This document shows positions 8,689 to 17,283 of a stretch of DNA of 64,000 bases, one piece after another (the first letter of the stretch is position 1; every line of letters begins with the position of its first letter). This DNA is from Streptomyces sp. NRRL WC-3605 (GTDB lineage: Bacteria; Actinomycetota; Actinomycetes; Streptomycetales; Streptomycetaceae): NCBI RefSeq assembly GCF_001509795.1, contig NZ_LLZN01000002.1:310001-374000 (forward strand), written 5' to 3'. The translations under genes were made by a program, and so were the position numbers. The notes beneath the pieces were generated by a model. It was not told the origin of the DNA, made no database searches, and was given only the letters and a program-made list of their open reading frames with translations.

Positions 8689-9117
8689 GTCCGCAACCTT
8701 CCTCCCGTCCCTGCCGGAGGTGCTGGGGGAGATCGGGGGCGCCCTCACGCGGGAGGCGCACGGGAACCCGGGACACCAGAATCGCATATCCGGATGATCC
8801 GGACATATTCATTCGAGGGCCCCTTTCGTCCGCTGGTGGGAGCGCTGTACTTGCGTTCGCCGATCGACCGGGCCGGTGTCAGACTGACCAGGTGGTCGTC
8901 TTGCCGCCGCCACGGAGCACGCACCGGCCGGGAGCCGGGCTCCGGCGCGTGGCCGCACGGTCGGCCCGCCTTCCACCCGGCCCGACGCAGGGCGTCTGAG
9001 CCGGCCGGCCGGCGGGCGTCACCGCCGGCCCGCACCGGCCGCCACCGGCTTCGCCGACGCGCCACGGCATCGCCGGCCCCGGCGGTGCCGCCCCGGCACG
9101 CTCGGGAGGTCTTCCGT
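8689..9117. other. Divergent intergenic region between two sugar-related operons
   Basis: No gene is supported in this 429-bp gap. It must hold the promoters of the phosphatase-lipoprotein operon and of the ABC transporter operon. The one clear feature is an inverted repeat at 8788-8804. The right half (about 8880-9100) is very GC-rich without evident signals. Confidence 0.6.
8788..8804. promoter_or_regulatory. Inverted repeat, candidate operator shared by divergent operons
   Basis: ATCCGGAT-G-ATCCGGAC forms two near-perfect arms, each itself containing the palindrome TCCGGA, inside an AT-richer patch. It lies about 100 bp upstream of the phosphatase start and 314 bp from the transporter start. 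Confidence 0.45.
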
Positions 9118-10206
9118 ATGAGAACTCGCATACGGGACACCGCCGTCGCCCTGGTCGCGGCGTCCACGGCCGTCGCCCTCGGAGCCTGCGGGTCGGACGG
9201 CGCCGGCGGCACCGGCGACGGGAACGGACCGAAGATCGGGATCCTGCTGCCGGACAACACAACGGCCCGCTGGGAGACCCAGGACAGGCCCCTGCTGGAG
9301 AAGGAGATCGAGAAGCGCTGCCGCGACTGCACGGTCGAGGCCGCCAACGCGAAGGCCGACGTCGCGGCGCAGCAGCAGCAGATGGACTCGATGATCGCCA
9401 ACGGGGCCGACGCCCTGCTGCTCGTGGCGGTGGACGCCCGGGCGATGGCCTCGGCGGTCCGCAAGGCGGAGGAGGCCGGCATCCCGGTCATCGCCTACGA
9501 CCGGCTGGCCGACGGGCCGATCGCCGGGCACGTCTCCTTCGACGGCGAGGAGGTCGGCCGGCTCCAGGGCAACGCGCTGCTCAAGGCGATGGGCGACGAG
9601 GTGCCCGGCGCCGAGATCGTCATGATGAACGGCGACCTCAGCGACCCCAACGCCGTGCTGTTCAAGCGCGGCGCCCTGTCGGTGCTGCAGGGCAAGGTGA
9701 AGATCGGCAAGGCGTACGACACCCTGCAGTGGCGGCCCGAGGCGGCCAACCAGAACATGTCCGCCGCCATCGCGGCCCTCGGCGGCGACAGCATCGACGG
9801 GGTGTACGCCGCCAACGACGGACTGGCCGCCGGCAGCATCTCCTCGCTCCGGGCGAACCAGGTACGTCCGCTGCCCCCGGTCACCGGGCAGGACGCCGAA
9901 CTCGGCGCCGTGCGCCGCATCGTCGAGGGCACGCAGTACATGACCGTCTACAAGCCGTTCCTGCCCGAGGCGACCGCGGGCGCCGAGATGGCCGTGGCGG
10001 CGGCCCGCGACGAGAACCTGGACCGGGTGGCCGACGACGAGGTGACGACCCGTGACGGGCACCGGGTGCCGACGGTGACGCTCGCCCCGGTGCCCGTGAC
10101 CGTGAACAACGTCAAGGACACCTTGGTGAAGGACGGCGTGTACACGGTCCGCCAGATCTGTGTCCCCGACCTCGCCGCCGCCTGCCGTACGGCCGGACTG
10201 ACCTGA
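9118..10206 (+). CDS. CUT2-type sugar ABC transporter substrate-binding lipoprotein (xylF-like)
   Basis: This 362-residue lipoprotein has a lipobox ending ALGAC with Cys24, followed by a D-xylose/ribose-binding fold. Diagnostic segments are GILLPDNTTARWE, IPVIAYDRLADGP, VMMNGDLSDPNA and PVTGQDAELGAVRRI. Like its paralogue at 5078-6160 it has a CxxC (RCRDC) and two C-terminal Cys (ICVPDLAAAC). It starts at ATG 9118 after GGGAGGT. It is the first gene of a binding protein / ATPase / permease operon. The sugar is not known; resemblance to xylose-binding proteins is only family-level. Confidence 0.93.
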   Translation: MRTRIRDTAVALVAASTAVALGACGSDGAGGTGDGNGPKIGILLPDNTTARWETQDRPLLEKEIEKRCRDCTVEAANAKADVAAQQQQMDSMIANGADALLLVAVDARAMASAVRKAEEAGIPVIAYDRLADGPIAGHVSFDGEEVGRLQGNALLKAMGDEVPGAEIVMMNGDLSDPNAVLFKRGALSVLQGKVKIGKAYDTLQWRPEAANQNMSAAIAALGGDSIDGVYAANDGLAAGSISSLRANQVRPLPPVTGQDAELGAVRRIVEGTQYMTVYKPFLPEATAGAEMAVAAARDENLDRVADDEVTTRDGHRVPTVTLAPVPVTVNNVKDTLVKDGVYTVRQICVPDLAAACRTAGLT

Positions 10207-10252
10207 CCACCGGTCCGGCCCGGCCGGACGTCACGGGAAGGAGATCGTCTCC

Positions 10253-11026
10253 GTGTCCTCTCCCCCACTGCTGGCCCTGCGCGGCGTGAGCAAACGCTAC
10301 GGCGCCGTGGAGGTCCTCACCGACATCGACCTGGAGATCCGGGCCGGACAGGTCGTCGCGCTGCTCGGCGACAACGGCGCCGGCAAGTCCACGCTGGTCA
10401 AGGTGATCTCCGGGGTGTCCCCGGCCGACCGGGGCGTGATCGAGTGGGAGGGCCGCGCCGTCCAGATCCGGCGCCCCGCCGACGCCCGCGAGCTGGGGAT
10501 CGCGACCGTCTACCAGGACCTGGCCCTGTGCGGGAACCTCGACGTCGTCGGCAATCTGTTCCTCGGCCGCGAGATCCGCCGGTACGGCTTCCTCGACGAG
10601 ATGGAGATGGAACGCCGCACCCTGCAGCTGCTGGAACGCCTGACCCGGGGCCTGCCCGATCTGCGGGCCCCCGTCGTCTCGCTGTCCAGCGGTCAGCGGC
10701 AGACGGTCGCCATCGCCCGCTCGCTCCTCGGCGACCCGCGGCTGATCCTGCTGGACGAGCCCACCGCGTCGCTGGGGTTCCAGCAGAGCACCGAGGTCCT
10801 GGACCTCGTCGACGAGCTGCGCGACCGGGGCATGGGCGTGCTCCTCATCAGCCACAACATGGGCGACGTCAAGGCCCTGGCGGACCGGGCCGTCGTGCTG
10901 CGGCTGGGCCGCAACAACGGCTTCTTCGACGTGAACACCGCCTCGCAGGAGCAGATCATCTCGTCCATCACCGGCGCGACGGAGAACACGCCCCGCCGGC
11001 CGGCGCACCAGGAGGCGACGTGGTGA
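10253..11026 (+). CDS. Sugar ABC transporter ATP-binding protein (single NBD)
   Basis: The 257-residue ATPase has Walker A GDNGAGKST, signature LSSGQRQ, Walker B LILLDEPTA and switch His in LLISHN. Most CUT2 importers use a tandem double-ATPase of about 500 residues. This one has a single domain and so probably works as a homodimer. The GTG start at 10253 follows GGAAGGAG. Its stop overlaps the permease start (GTGA), indicating translational coupling. It energises uptake of the sugar delivered by the lipoprotein at 9118. Confidence 0.94.
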   Translation: MSSPPLLALRGVSKRYGAVEVLTDIDLEIRAGQVVALLGDNGAGKSTLVKVISGVSPADRGVIEWEGRAVQIRRPADARELGIATVYQDLALCGNLDVVGNLFLGREIRRYGFLDEMEMERRTLQLLERLTRGLPDLRAPVVSLSSGQRQTVAIARSLLGDPRLILLDEPTASLGFQQSTEVLDLVDELRDRGMGVLLISHNMGDVKALADRAVVLRLGRNNGFFDVNTASQEQIISSITGATENTPRRPAHQEATW

Positions 11027-12303
11027 AAGGGACCCGCACCGTGGCGGACGACCGGCGCACCGGGTCCTCCGCATCCCCGGCCGGGGACGGCCGCGGCCCC
11101 CGGGGGCGGGCCGTGGCCGGCACGCTGGAACGCTGGACGGCCGTCACCCGCCGCAGGCTGCGGGCCGGCGAGGTGGGCTCGATGCCCGTGGTGGTCGTCC
11201 TGGCCATCGTCTGGATCACCTTCCAGTCCCTGAACGACAACTTCCTCTCCCCGCGGAACCTGTCCAACCTCAGCGTGGACATCGTGGGCACCGGCCTGAT
11301 CGCCGTAGGCATCGTCTTCGTCCTGCTGCTCGGCGAGCTCGATCTGTCCGTCGGGGCGATCAGTGGACTGGCGGGGGCCGTCTTCGCCGTGCTGAACGTG
11401 CAGAACGGTGTGCCCGAATGGCTGTCCCTGATCATCGCCGTGCTGGCCGGCACCGTCGCGGGCGCCGTGCAGGGCTACTCCTTCGCGAGAACCCGGGTGC
11501 CCGCGTTCGTCGTCACCCTCGCGGGACTGCTCACCTGGAACGGCCTGATGCTCTACGTCCTGGGCACCAGCGGCACCATCAACCTGGACGAGAACGGCCT
11601 GGTGGCTCAGCTGACCAGCTACTACTTCACCCAGGACGCCGTCGCCTACGCGGTGGCCGCGCTGGCGGTGGGACTCGTCCTGCTGGTGGCCTGGCTGGAC
11701 CGGCGGCGCCGGGTGGCCGCCGGGATGCCGCACCGGTCGCTCCAGGTGATCGTCGCGAGGGCCGGAGGGCTCGCGGTCATCGCGTTCACGGCCGCGTACC
11801 TGCTCAACCGGTTCCAGGGGCTGCCGCTCGCGCTGCTGATCTTCCTCGTGGTGGTGGCCGGCCTCGACATCGTGCTGCGGCGCACGCACTACGGACGGCA
11901 GGTGTACGCCCTCGGCGGCGGGGTGGAGGCCGCCCGCCGGGCCAGTCTCGCCGTGACCCGGGTGCAGACGGCGGTGCTCGCCGTGTCCGGGACCATGGCC
12001 GCCATCGGTGGGCTGTTCCTGGCCTCGCGCATCACCTCGGTGAGTCAGAGCTCGGGCGCGGGCGTGCTGCTGCTCAACGCGATCGCGGCCGCCGTGATCG
12101 GCGGGACCAGCCTGTTCGGCGGGCGGGGCTCGACCTGGTCGGCGGTGCTCGGCATGCTCGTCATCCAGTCGATCGCCTCGGGCATGGCCATCACGGACAC
12201 CCCGGCGGCCATCCAGTTCATGATCACCGGCGGGGTGCTGTTCGCGGCGGTGGTCATCGACGCGCTGTCCCGCCGCACGCAGGAAACCCACGGCCGCGCG
12301 TGA
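11023..12303 (+). CDS. Sugar ABC transporter permease (xylH-like)
   Basis: The 426-residue integral membrane protein of the BPD_transp_2 family has a charged cytoplasmic N-terminus of about 50 residues and then about 10 hydrophobic segments. The family motif GELDLSVGAISGLAG and the EAA-like region ARRASLAVTRVQTAV are present. The GTG at 11023 is preferred because it overlaps the ATPase stop and is preceded by GGAGG; the frame remains open far upstream but over the ATPase gene. It forms the membrane channel of the importer. Confidence 0.92.
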   Translation: MKGTRTVADDRRTGSSASPAGDGRGPRGRAVAGTLERWTAVTRRRLRAGEVGSMPVVVVLAIVWITFQSLNDNFLSPRNLSNLSVDIVGTGLIAVGIVFVLLLGELDLSVGAISGLAGAVFAVLNVQNGVPEWLSLIIAVLAGTVAGAVQGYSFARTRVPAFVVTLAGLLTWNGLMLYVLGTSGTINLDENGLVAQLTSYYFTQDAVAYAVAALAVGLVLLVAWLDRRRRVAAGMPHRSLQVIVARAGGLAVIAFTAAYLLNRFQGLPLALLIFLVVVAGLDIVLRRTHYGRQVYALGGGVEAARRASLAVTRVQTAVLAVSGTMAAIGGLFLASRITSVSQSSGAGVLLLNAIAAAVIGGTSLFGGRGSTWSAVLGMLVIQSIASGMAITDTPAAIQFMITGGVLFAAVVIDALSRRTQETHGRA

Positions 12304-12343
12304 CCCCGCGAGCGCGGCGCCGGGCAGGCGGGAGGTGAGGGCG

Positions 12344-12976
12344 TTGCTGGCCGTGAACCCGACGGACGGTGACGCGGTCCTGGCCACCTTCGGCGCCCTC
12401 GGCGTCCTGGTGGTGATCTTCGCCGAGTCCGGTCTGCTCGTGTTCGGCTTCTTCCTGCCCGGCGACACCCTGCTCCTCCCGGCCGGCGTGCTGTGCGCGG
12501 CCGGTGCCGGCCAGGGGCCGAGCCTGGTGCTGTGGCAGGTCCTGGTGTGCGCGGCCGCCGGGGCCCTGCTCGGCGGCCAGGTCGGCTATCTCATCGGACG
12601 CCACGGCGGCCGGGCCCTGCTCGCCCGCACCTCCAGACCCCGCGTGCGCGAGGCGGCGGCCCGCGCGGAGACCCTGCTCGCCCGCTACGGCTACGGCAAG
12701 GCCCTGGTGATCGGCCGTTTCGTGCCGCTGGTCCGCACGGTCCTGCACCCGGCGGCCGGCGCGCTCGGCGTGCCCGCGCGGACGTTCACGGTGTGGCAGA
12801 TCGTCGGCGGACTGCTCTGGTCCCAGAGCCTCGTCCTGGCCGGCTATGCGCTGGGGCACTCCGTCCCGGACATCGAGTCCTATCTGCTCCCCCTGGTCGC
12901 CGTCGTCGTGGTGCTCTCCCTGCTGCCCGCCCTCCCCGTCCTCGCCCGGTCCCGCCGCGAGCGCCGCGACCGCTGA
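12344..12976 (+). CDS. DedA family membrane protein
   Basis: The protein of about 210 residues has the DedA/SNARE-associated fold. The N-terminal segment FAESGLLVFGFFLPGDTLL carries the acidic residue and PGD motif, and GRFVPLVRTVLHPAAG carries the conserved Arg motif. About five membrane segments are visible. DedA proteins are thought to flip lipids or use proton motive force in envelope maintenance. A TTG at 12344, eight bases after GGAGG, is the best-placed start. A GTG at 12335 lies inside that ribosome-binding site and GTG 12353 is further away. It follows the sugar permease by 40 bp and may be read through from that operon. Confidence 0.85.
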   Translation: MLAVNPTDGDAVLATFGALGVLVVIFAESGLLVFGFFLPGDTLLLPAGVLCAAGAGQGPSLVLWQVLVCAAAGALLGGQVGYLIGRHGGRALLARTSRPRVREAAARAETLLARYGYGKALVIGRFVPLVRTVLHPAAGALGVPARTFTVWQIVGGLLWSQSLVLAGYALGHSVPDIESYLLPLVAVVVVLSLLPALPVLARSRRERRDR

Positions 12977-13031
12977 GCCCGCGGAACGCGCTGCAACCCC
13001 CTCGCAACCTTGCGTGTGATGCGCTGGGCCC

Positions 13032-13394
13032 ATGTATGAGGAGACCCCGCGCGTCGAACTCACCCCCGCGGCCGCCGATCTGCTCCGGCGGCTGCACGCC
13101 GCCCACGGGCCGCTGATGTTCCACCAGTCCGGCGGCTGCTGCGACGGCAGCGCGCCCATGTGCTACCCGGAGGGCGAGTTCCGCACCGGCGGCTCCGACG
13201 TGCTGCTCGCCGAGCTGGAGGTCGAGGGCGTCGCGACGCCGGTGACGTTCTGGATGTCACGCGCCCAGTACGAGGCGTGGCGGCACACCCGGCTGATCGT
13301 CGACGTGGTCGAGGGGCGGGGCAGCGGATTCTCCCTGGAGGCACCCGAGGGAGTGCGTTTCCTCATCCGTTCCCGCGTCGTCGGCGCTCAGTGA
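13032..13394 (+). CDS. DUF779 family protein
   Basis: The 120-residue cytoplasmic protein matches the DUF779 family, with the diagnostic HQSGGCCDGSAPMC cluster around residues 36-50. The family is often encoded beside aldehyde dehydrogenases and its molecular role is unknown. No aldehyde dehydrogenase is adjacent here; the nearest is 10 kb away. The paired Cys could bind metal, by inference only. The start at ATG 13032 has only a weak upstream ribosome-binding site. Confidence 0.88.
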   Translation: MYEETPRVELTPAAADLLRRLHAAHGPLMFHQSGGCCDGSAPMCYPEGEFRTGGSDVLLAELEVEGVATPVTFWMSRAQYEAWRHTRLIVDVVEGRGSGFSLEAPEGVRFLIRSRVVGAQ

Positions 13395-13466
13395 CGTCGC
13401 AGGCCGTCGCCGTCTGGTGCACTTCCCCCGAGTCCTGCCACATTTGACGTGACCTCAGGGGGGATC

Positions 13467-14705
13467 GTGACGCTTCACCGGACGAGATCCGGCACGGCCC
13501 GGGCGGCGCTCACGCTGCTCACGGCGTTCGGCGCGCTGGCCGGTGCGGCCCTCACGGGGGCGGCACCGGCCGGCGCCGTACAGCGGGGCACCCGGATCGC
13601 GCCGGGTGTGGTCTACGACGAGTTCGACATCGCGGCGGCGAGGGGCACGGCGCACGCCCACGTTCTCACCGTCGACCTGCGGGAGCGGCGGGTCCGCCTG
13701 GGCCTGCTGCACCCCGGGGCGGTGGCCGCGCGGGCCCCGGTCTCCCGGCAGGCGGCCGCGCTGGGAGCCGTCGCCGGGGTGAACGGCGACTTCTTCAACA
13801 TCAGCGAGACCCAGCACCCCGGTGTCCAGGCGACCGGGGCGAGCGTGGGCCCGGCGATCGCGCGGGGCCGGGTGCTGAAGGGCGCGGTGCCGGACGGCCA
13901 GCGCTTCGGCCCGGCGCTGCCGCCCGGCACGAGCACCGCGGACGTGTTCGGGGTGGGCACCGACCGGCGGGCCCGGCTGGACCGCCTGCGCCTCACCGGC
14001 TCCGTCCGCACCCCCGAGGGTGTGCTGCCGTTGCGCGGGCTGAACCAGTACGCGCTGCCGGTCGGCTCGGTCGGTGCGTTCACGGCGGCCTGGGGCAGCG
14101 CCTCCCGGGTGCGGGCCACCTGCGGCACGGACACCGACCGGGCGGCCCCGTGCAGCACGGACACCTACGAGGTGACGGTCCGTCGCGGGCGGGTCGTTGC
14201 GGCCTCGGACACCCCCGGTGGCGGCCCGGTGGCCGCGGGCACCACGGTCCTCGTGGGCCGGGAGGAGGGGGCACGGCGGCTGCGGAAGTTCTTCGTGGGC
14301 GAGCGGGTGACGGTACGGCACCGGCTGGTGGCGGCGGCGTCACGGGTTCCGTACCGCTTCGCGCTCGGCGGCTATCCGGTGCTGTCGGGCGGCCGGCCGT
14401 TGCCCGGCCTGGACGACCGGACGTCGGCGGTGCGCACCGCCGTCGGTGTCGCGGACGGCGGCCGGCGCGTGCTGCTGCTCGCGCTGGACGGCGCACCCGC
14501 GTACCGCACCGGCCTGACCGTCGCGGAAGTGGCGGCGGTCATGCGGGGGTTGGGGGCGGTGCACGCCTTCAGCCTGGACGGCGGCGGTTCCTCGACCCTG
14601 GTCGCCCGGGCGCCGGGCTCGCCGGCCGTCTCCGTGCGCAACCATCCGTCCGACGGAGCGGAGCGGCCGGTCGCCAACGGCATCGGGGTGTTCTTCACGG
14701 GCTGA
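13467..14705 (+). CDS. Secreted phosphodiester glycosidase family protein (NAGPA-like)
   Basis: The 412-residue protein has a signal peptide (hydrophobic segment ending near PAGA). It then carries the phosphodiester glycosidase fold (PF09992): GVNGDFFN, a central RTAVGVADGGRR strand and LDGGGSSTLVA near the C-terminus are family signatures. Relatives uncover N-acetylglucosamine-1-phosphodiesters or act on cell-surface glycans. The substrate in Streptomyces is unknown. The GTG at 13467 closely follows AGGGGGG and is preferred over GTG 13449. Two Cys flank a short loop (ATCGTD...APCSTD) and could form a disulfide outside the cell. It converges with the small membrane protein gene, with three bases between stops. 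Confidence 0.88.
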   Translation: MTLHRTRSGTARAALTLLTAFGALAGAALTGAAPAGAVQRGTRIAPGVVYDEFDIAAARGTAHAHVLTVDLRERRVRLGLLHPGAVAARAPVSRQAAALGAVAGVNGDFFNISETQHPGVQATGASVGPAIARGRVLKGAVPDGQRFGPALPPGTSTADVFGVGTDRRARLDRLRLTGSVRTPEGVLPLRGLNQYALPVGSVGAFTAAWGSASRVRATCGTDTDRAAPCSTDTYEVTVRRGRVVAASDTPGGGPVAAGTTVLVGREEGARRLRKFFVGERVTVRHRLVAAASRVPYRFALGGYPVLSGGRPLPGLDDRTSAVRTAVGVADGGRRVLLLALDGAPAYRTGLTVAEVAAVMRGLGAVHAFSLDGGGSSTLVARAPGSPAVSVRNHPSDGAERPVANGIGVFFTG

Positions 14706-14708
14706 GCC

Positions 14709-14903
14709 TCACGGCCTCAGGCCGCTGACGATGTCCGCCGTGGCGGTCAGGCCGCTGTGGATGGTCGGCGCCATGCTGGTGCTGGCCAGGTAGAAGCCGA
14801 GCAGCAGGCACACCAAGGCGTGACTGATCTTCAGTCCGCCGTTGCGGACGAAGATCACCGCCAGAATGAACAGCAGCAGTACCACCGAGATGGAAATCGC
14901 CAT
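14709..14903 (-). CDS. Small two-segment membrane protein, function unknown
   Basis: The 64-residue protein has two hydrophobic helices (about 3-20 and 32-49) joined by RNGGLK, with a short polar tail. The start at 14903 is supported by GGAGGAGG seven bases upstream. A longer frame to 14930 lacks a site. Small proteins of this style are known in streptomycetes, some beside plasmid-transfer genes, but no such genes lie near. No function is assigned. Confidence 0.7.
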   Translation of the reverse strand: MAISISVVLLLFILAVIFVRNGGLKISHALVCLLLGFYLASTSMAPTIHSGLTATADIVSGLRP

Positions 14904-15025
14904 CGTCAACCTCCTCCGCCACGCCGTCACGCCCGGTTCACGGCGTTCGGCCGCAAGTGTGGCGTAGCGGAGGGTTCGTCCGGGCGGCTGACCTGTCCTC
15001 CGAACGTGTGATGTTCGACGGCTTA

Positions 15026-15150
15026 GGGTCTTTCGTTTGGATCAGGCCGGATCAGGGAGCGGGGTCTGGTGCCGTGCATCGCAAGGCGGAGGAGGGCGCC
15101 ATGGCGGAGCCATGGCAACCGAAGCCCGGCATGATCCAAACGAGAGGCCC
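15026..15150. mobile_element. MITE-like element, about 125 bp, with terminal inverted repeats
   Basis: The left end (GGGTCTTTCGTTTGGATCA from 15026) and the right end read in reverse (GGGCCTCTCGTTTGGATCA from 15150) match at 17 of 19 positions. The match continues with GGCCGG/TGCCGGG. A TA dinucleotide abuts each end (15024-15025 and 15151-15152), as expected for a TA target duplication of the IS630/Tc1 type. The interior has no gene. It is too short to move by itself and would need a transposase elsewhere. The right edge provides a base of the stop codon of the adjoining gene. Confidence 0.75.
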
Positions 15151-16019
15151 TAGGGCTGAGCGCGGTGGTGGTTGTCGAGGAACGCCTCCAGTCCGGCGAG
15201 GTCGTCGGTGTTGAGGTGGTCGACGCCGGCGGCGAGCAGTTCGGCCCAGAGGGCGTCGCGGGCGGGACCCGGTGTGTCGGGGGTGGCCCAGAACCGGACG
15301 CTCTGGCCGCGCGCGTGGGCGGCGCCGGTGAGCGTGCGCAGCTTGCGGCGTTCGGCGTCCGGGAAGGGACCGGTGCCGAGCCAGGTGAAGTTCAGCGTCC
15401 AGTTGTCGCTGATCAGCGGGATGAGGGAGGCGGACGCCGCGCTGCCGAGGTCGGTGAGACGGCCGTCGTAGAAGGCGTGGCGGACCTGCTGGGCCTCCAT
15501 CGGGGCGCGGGCGGCGCGGTCGCCGGAGACGACGGCGGTGACCGGGCCCGGGTGCACCCGGCCGTGGGCGTAGGTGGTGAACAGGTGCCGGTGGCGGGCG
15601 AGAACCCGGTCGAGTGCCAGGTAGGTCGAGGCGCCCTCGGTCTTGAGGTCGATCAGCAGCTGGAACGACCGCCGGCCGCCGGGATACACCCGGCCGTGGT
15701 GGGCCCGGACGCGGGCGGCGAGCGGGTCTAGGTACAGGGCCTCCAGGGTGCGCGCGGGGTCCAGGTCCTCCGGGCCGTGCGCCACCAGGAGCCGGCCGTC
15801 GACGAGGTGGACGTCCGCCTCGACGCTGCCGAAGCGGTGGTCGAGGGCGTCGAGGAGGGGACGCGGGTGCTCGTAGTCGTTGTGGGCGTGCGCCCGCCAC
15901 AACGGGCGGGGGTGGTGCGGGTGTTCGCCTGCCTGGGCGCGGGGCGCGGGAAGGGCGGCCGCGCCGGCGAGGGCGGCGCCGAAGGTGGTGAGGGCTCTGC
16001 GACGGGTGGTGGGTGCCAT
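15150..16019 (-). CDS. Secreted PLC-like phosphodiesterase (AIM6/GDPD-like)
   Basis: The 289-residue protein has a Tat-like leader (TTRRRALTTFG, cleavage near RAQA). A PI-PLC/glycerophosphodiesterase-like TIM barrel follows: AHAHNDYEHPRPLLDAL, SVEADVHLVDG and LLVAHG are typical of AIM6-like members. It probably hydrolyses an extracellular phosphodiester; the substrate is unknown. The start at 16019 follows GGAGG. The TAG stop is made of the flanking TA and the last base of the MITE at 15026-15150. The native C-terminus may therefore have been altered by that insertion. Confidence 0.87.
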   Translation of the reverse strand: MAPTTRRRALTTFGAALAGAAALPAPRAQAGEHPHHPRPLWRAHAHNDYEHPRPLLDALDHRFGSVEADVHLVDGRLLVAHGPEDLDPARTLEALYLDPLAARVRAHHGRVYPGGRRSFQLLIDLKTEGASTYLALDRVLARHRHLFTTYAHGRVHPGPVTAVVSGDRAARAPMEAQQVRHAFYDGRLTDLGSAASASLIPLISDNWTLNFTWLGTGPFPDAERRKLRTLTGAAHARGQSVRFWATPDTPGPARDALWAELLAAGVDHLNTDDLAGLEAFLDNHHRAQP

Positions 16020-16150
16020 GCTTCGCCTCCGTGTCGGGCGGGACGGGACCGCAGCGAGTATGCGATCCCGGGGTGCCCGAACAGCAGGGGCCGGGGCGGG
16101 AATTGGCCGAACCGCCGCCCCTCGTTCACCTCACCGGCGCACCGCGCGCG

Positions 16151-16180
16151 GGAAGCCCGCCCCTGCCGGGACGGGCTTCC
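16151..16180 (-). terminator. Hairpin terminator of the acyl-CoA dehydrogenase operon
   Basis: The 9-bp perfect stem GGAAGCCCG / CGGGCTTCC with a 12-base loop lies just past the stop at 16201 on the minus strand. There is no T run, as is common for Streptomyces terminators. Confidence 0.6.
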
Positions 16181-16200
16181 GCGGGTTCCGCTCGGGTATC

Positions 16201-17283
16201 TCAGGGAGCCTGGAGATCGACCAGTTCGGCCAGCGCCGCACGGTGGACGCCCGCCGTGCCGTAGGCGAGGGAGTCGGCCTTGGCCCGCTTCAGGTACAGG
16301 TGGACCGGGTGTTCCCAGGTCATGCCGATCCCGCCGTGCAGCTGCAGGGCCTCCTCTGCGGCGTGCACGGCGACCGGGGACGCGTAGGACTGGGCGACGG
16401 CGACCGTCACGTCGGTGTCCTCGCCGGTCGCCAGCGCGTCGGCGGCCGCGCGGGCGGCGGCGCGCAGGTTGACGACCTCCAGCCACAGCTGGGCGAGCCG
16501 GTGCTTGAGCGCCTGGAAGCCGCCGACGGGGCGGTTGAACTGCTTGCGCTCCTTCAGATAGCGGACCGTCTCGGTCAGCGTCCACTCGGCGAGCCCCAGT
16601 TGCTCGGAGGCGAGCAGACCGGCGCCGGCGCGCAGCGCGCGACGTACGGCGGGCTCGGCGTCACCCAGCAGGCGGCCGGGAACGCCGTCCAGGGTGACCG
16701 TGGCCACGGGCCGGGTCAGGTCCAGGGACGGGTGCGGTGTGACCGTCACGGCGTCGGCGTCGACCGCGTACAGCCCGCCGTCGTCGGCCGGGACGAGCAG
16801 GACGTCGGCGATCGCGGCGTCCGCGATGCCGGTCAGCTCGCCGTGCAGCGCGCCGCCTTCGTGGCGTACGACCTTGTACGCGCCGCCCGCCGCGGTGTTC
16901 AGGGGGAGCGCGAGCGCGGCGCCGGTCGTCGCGGACGCCAGCCTGCCGAGCAGTTCGTCGTCGCCGCACTCCAGGAGGGCCTCGGTGGCCACGACCGCGC
17001 TGGTCAGATACGGCACCGGGGCGACGGCCCGGCCCAGCTCCTCCAGGACGACCGCGGCTTCGCGGTGTGTGGCGCCCTGGCCGCCCAGTTCCTCGGGGAT
17101 CAGCAGACCCGCGAGCCCCATGGTGCCGGCGAGCGCCTTCCAGGCCGCTGTGTCGTGCGGCGCGCCGGACTCGGTGCGGGCGATGACGCCGGGGGCGTCG
17201 CAGTGGTCGGCGAGCAGGTCCCGCACGGCGGCCCGCAGCGCCTCCTCCTCCTCGGTGTACAGCAGGTCGGGCTGGGTGCTCAT
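16201..17283 (-). CDS. Acyl-CoA dehydrogenase, probable non-catalytic partner subunit
   Basis: The 360-residue acyl-CoA dehydrogenase-fold protein has an N-terminal helical domain, a middle beta domain and a C-terminal helical FAD domain (LHGGIGMTWEHPVHLY). It is shorter and more divergent than its neighbour and lacks the EGT(S/A)-type active-site Glu near the C-terminus. Adjacent unequal pairs in actinobacteria, such as FadE28-FadE29 of M. tuberculosis, form alpha2beta2 enzymes with one active-site set. The 4-bp overlap with the gene at 17280-18461 supports such a complex. The substrate is unknown. Confidence 0.9.
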   Translation of the reverse strand: MSTQPDLLYTEEEEALRAAVRDLLADHCDAPGVIARTESGAPHDTAAWKALAGTMGLAGLLIPEELGGQGATHREAAVVLEELGRAVAPVPYLTSAVVATEALLECGDDELLGRLASATTGAALALPLNTAAGGAYKVVRHEGGALHGELTGIADAAIADVLLVPADDGGLYAVDADAVTVTPHPSLDLTRPVATVTLDGVPGRLLGDAEPAVRRALRAGAGLLASEQLGLAEWTLTETVRYLKERKQFNRPVGGFQALKHRLAQLWLEVVNLRAAARAAADALATGEDTDVTVAVAQSYASPVAVHAAEEALQLHGGIGMTWEHPVHLYLKRAKADSLAYGTAGVHRAALAELVDLQAP

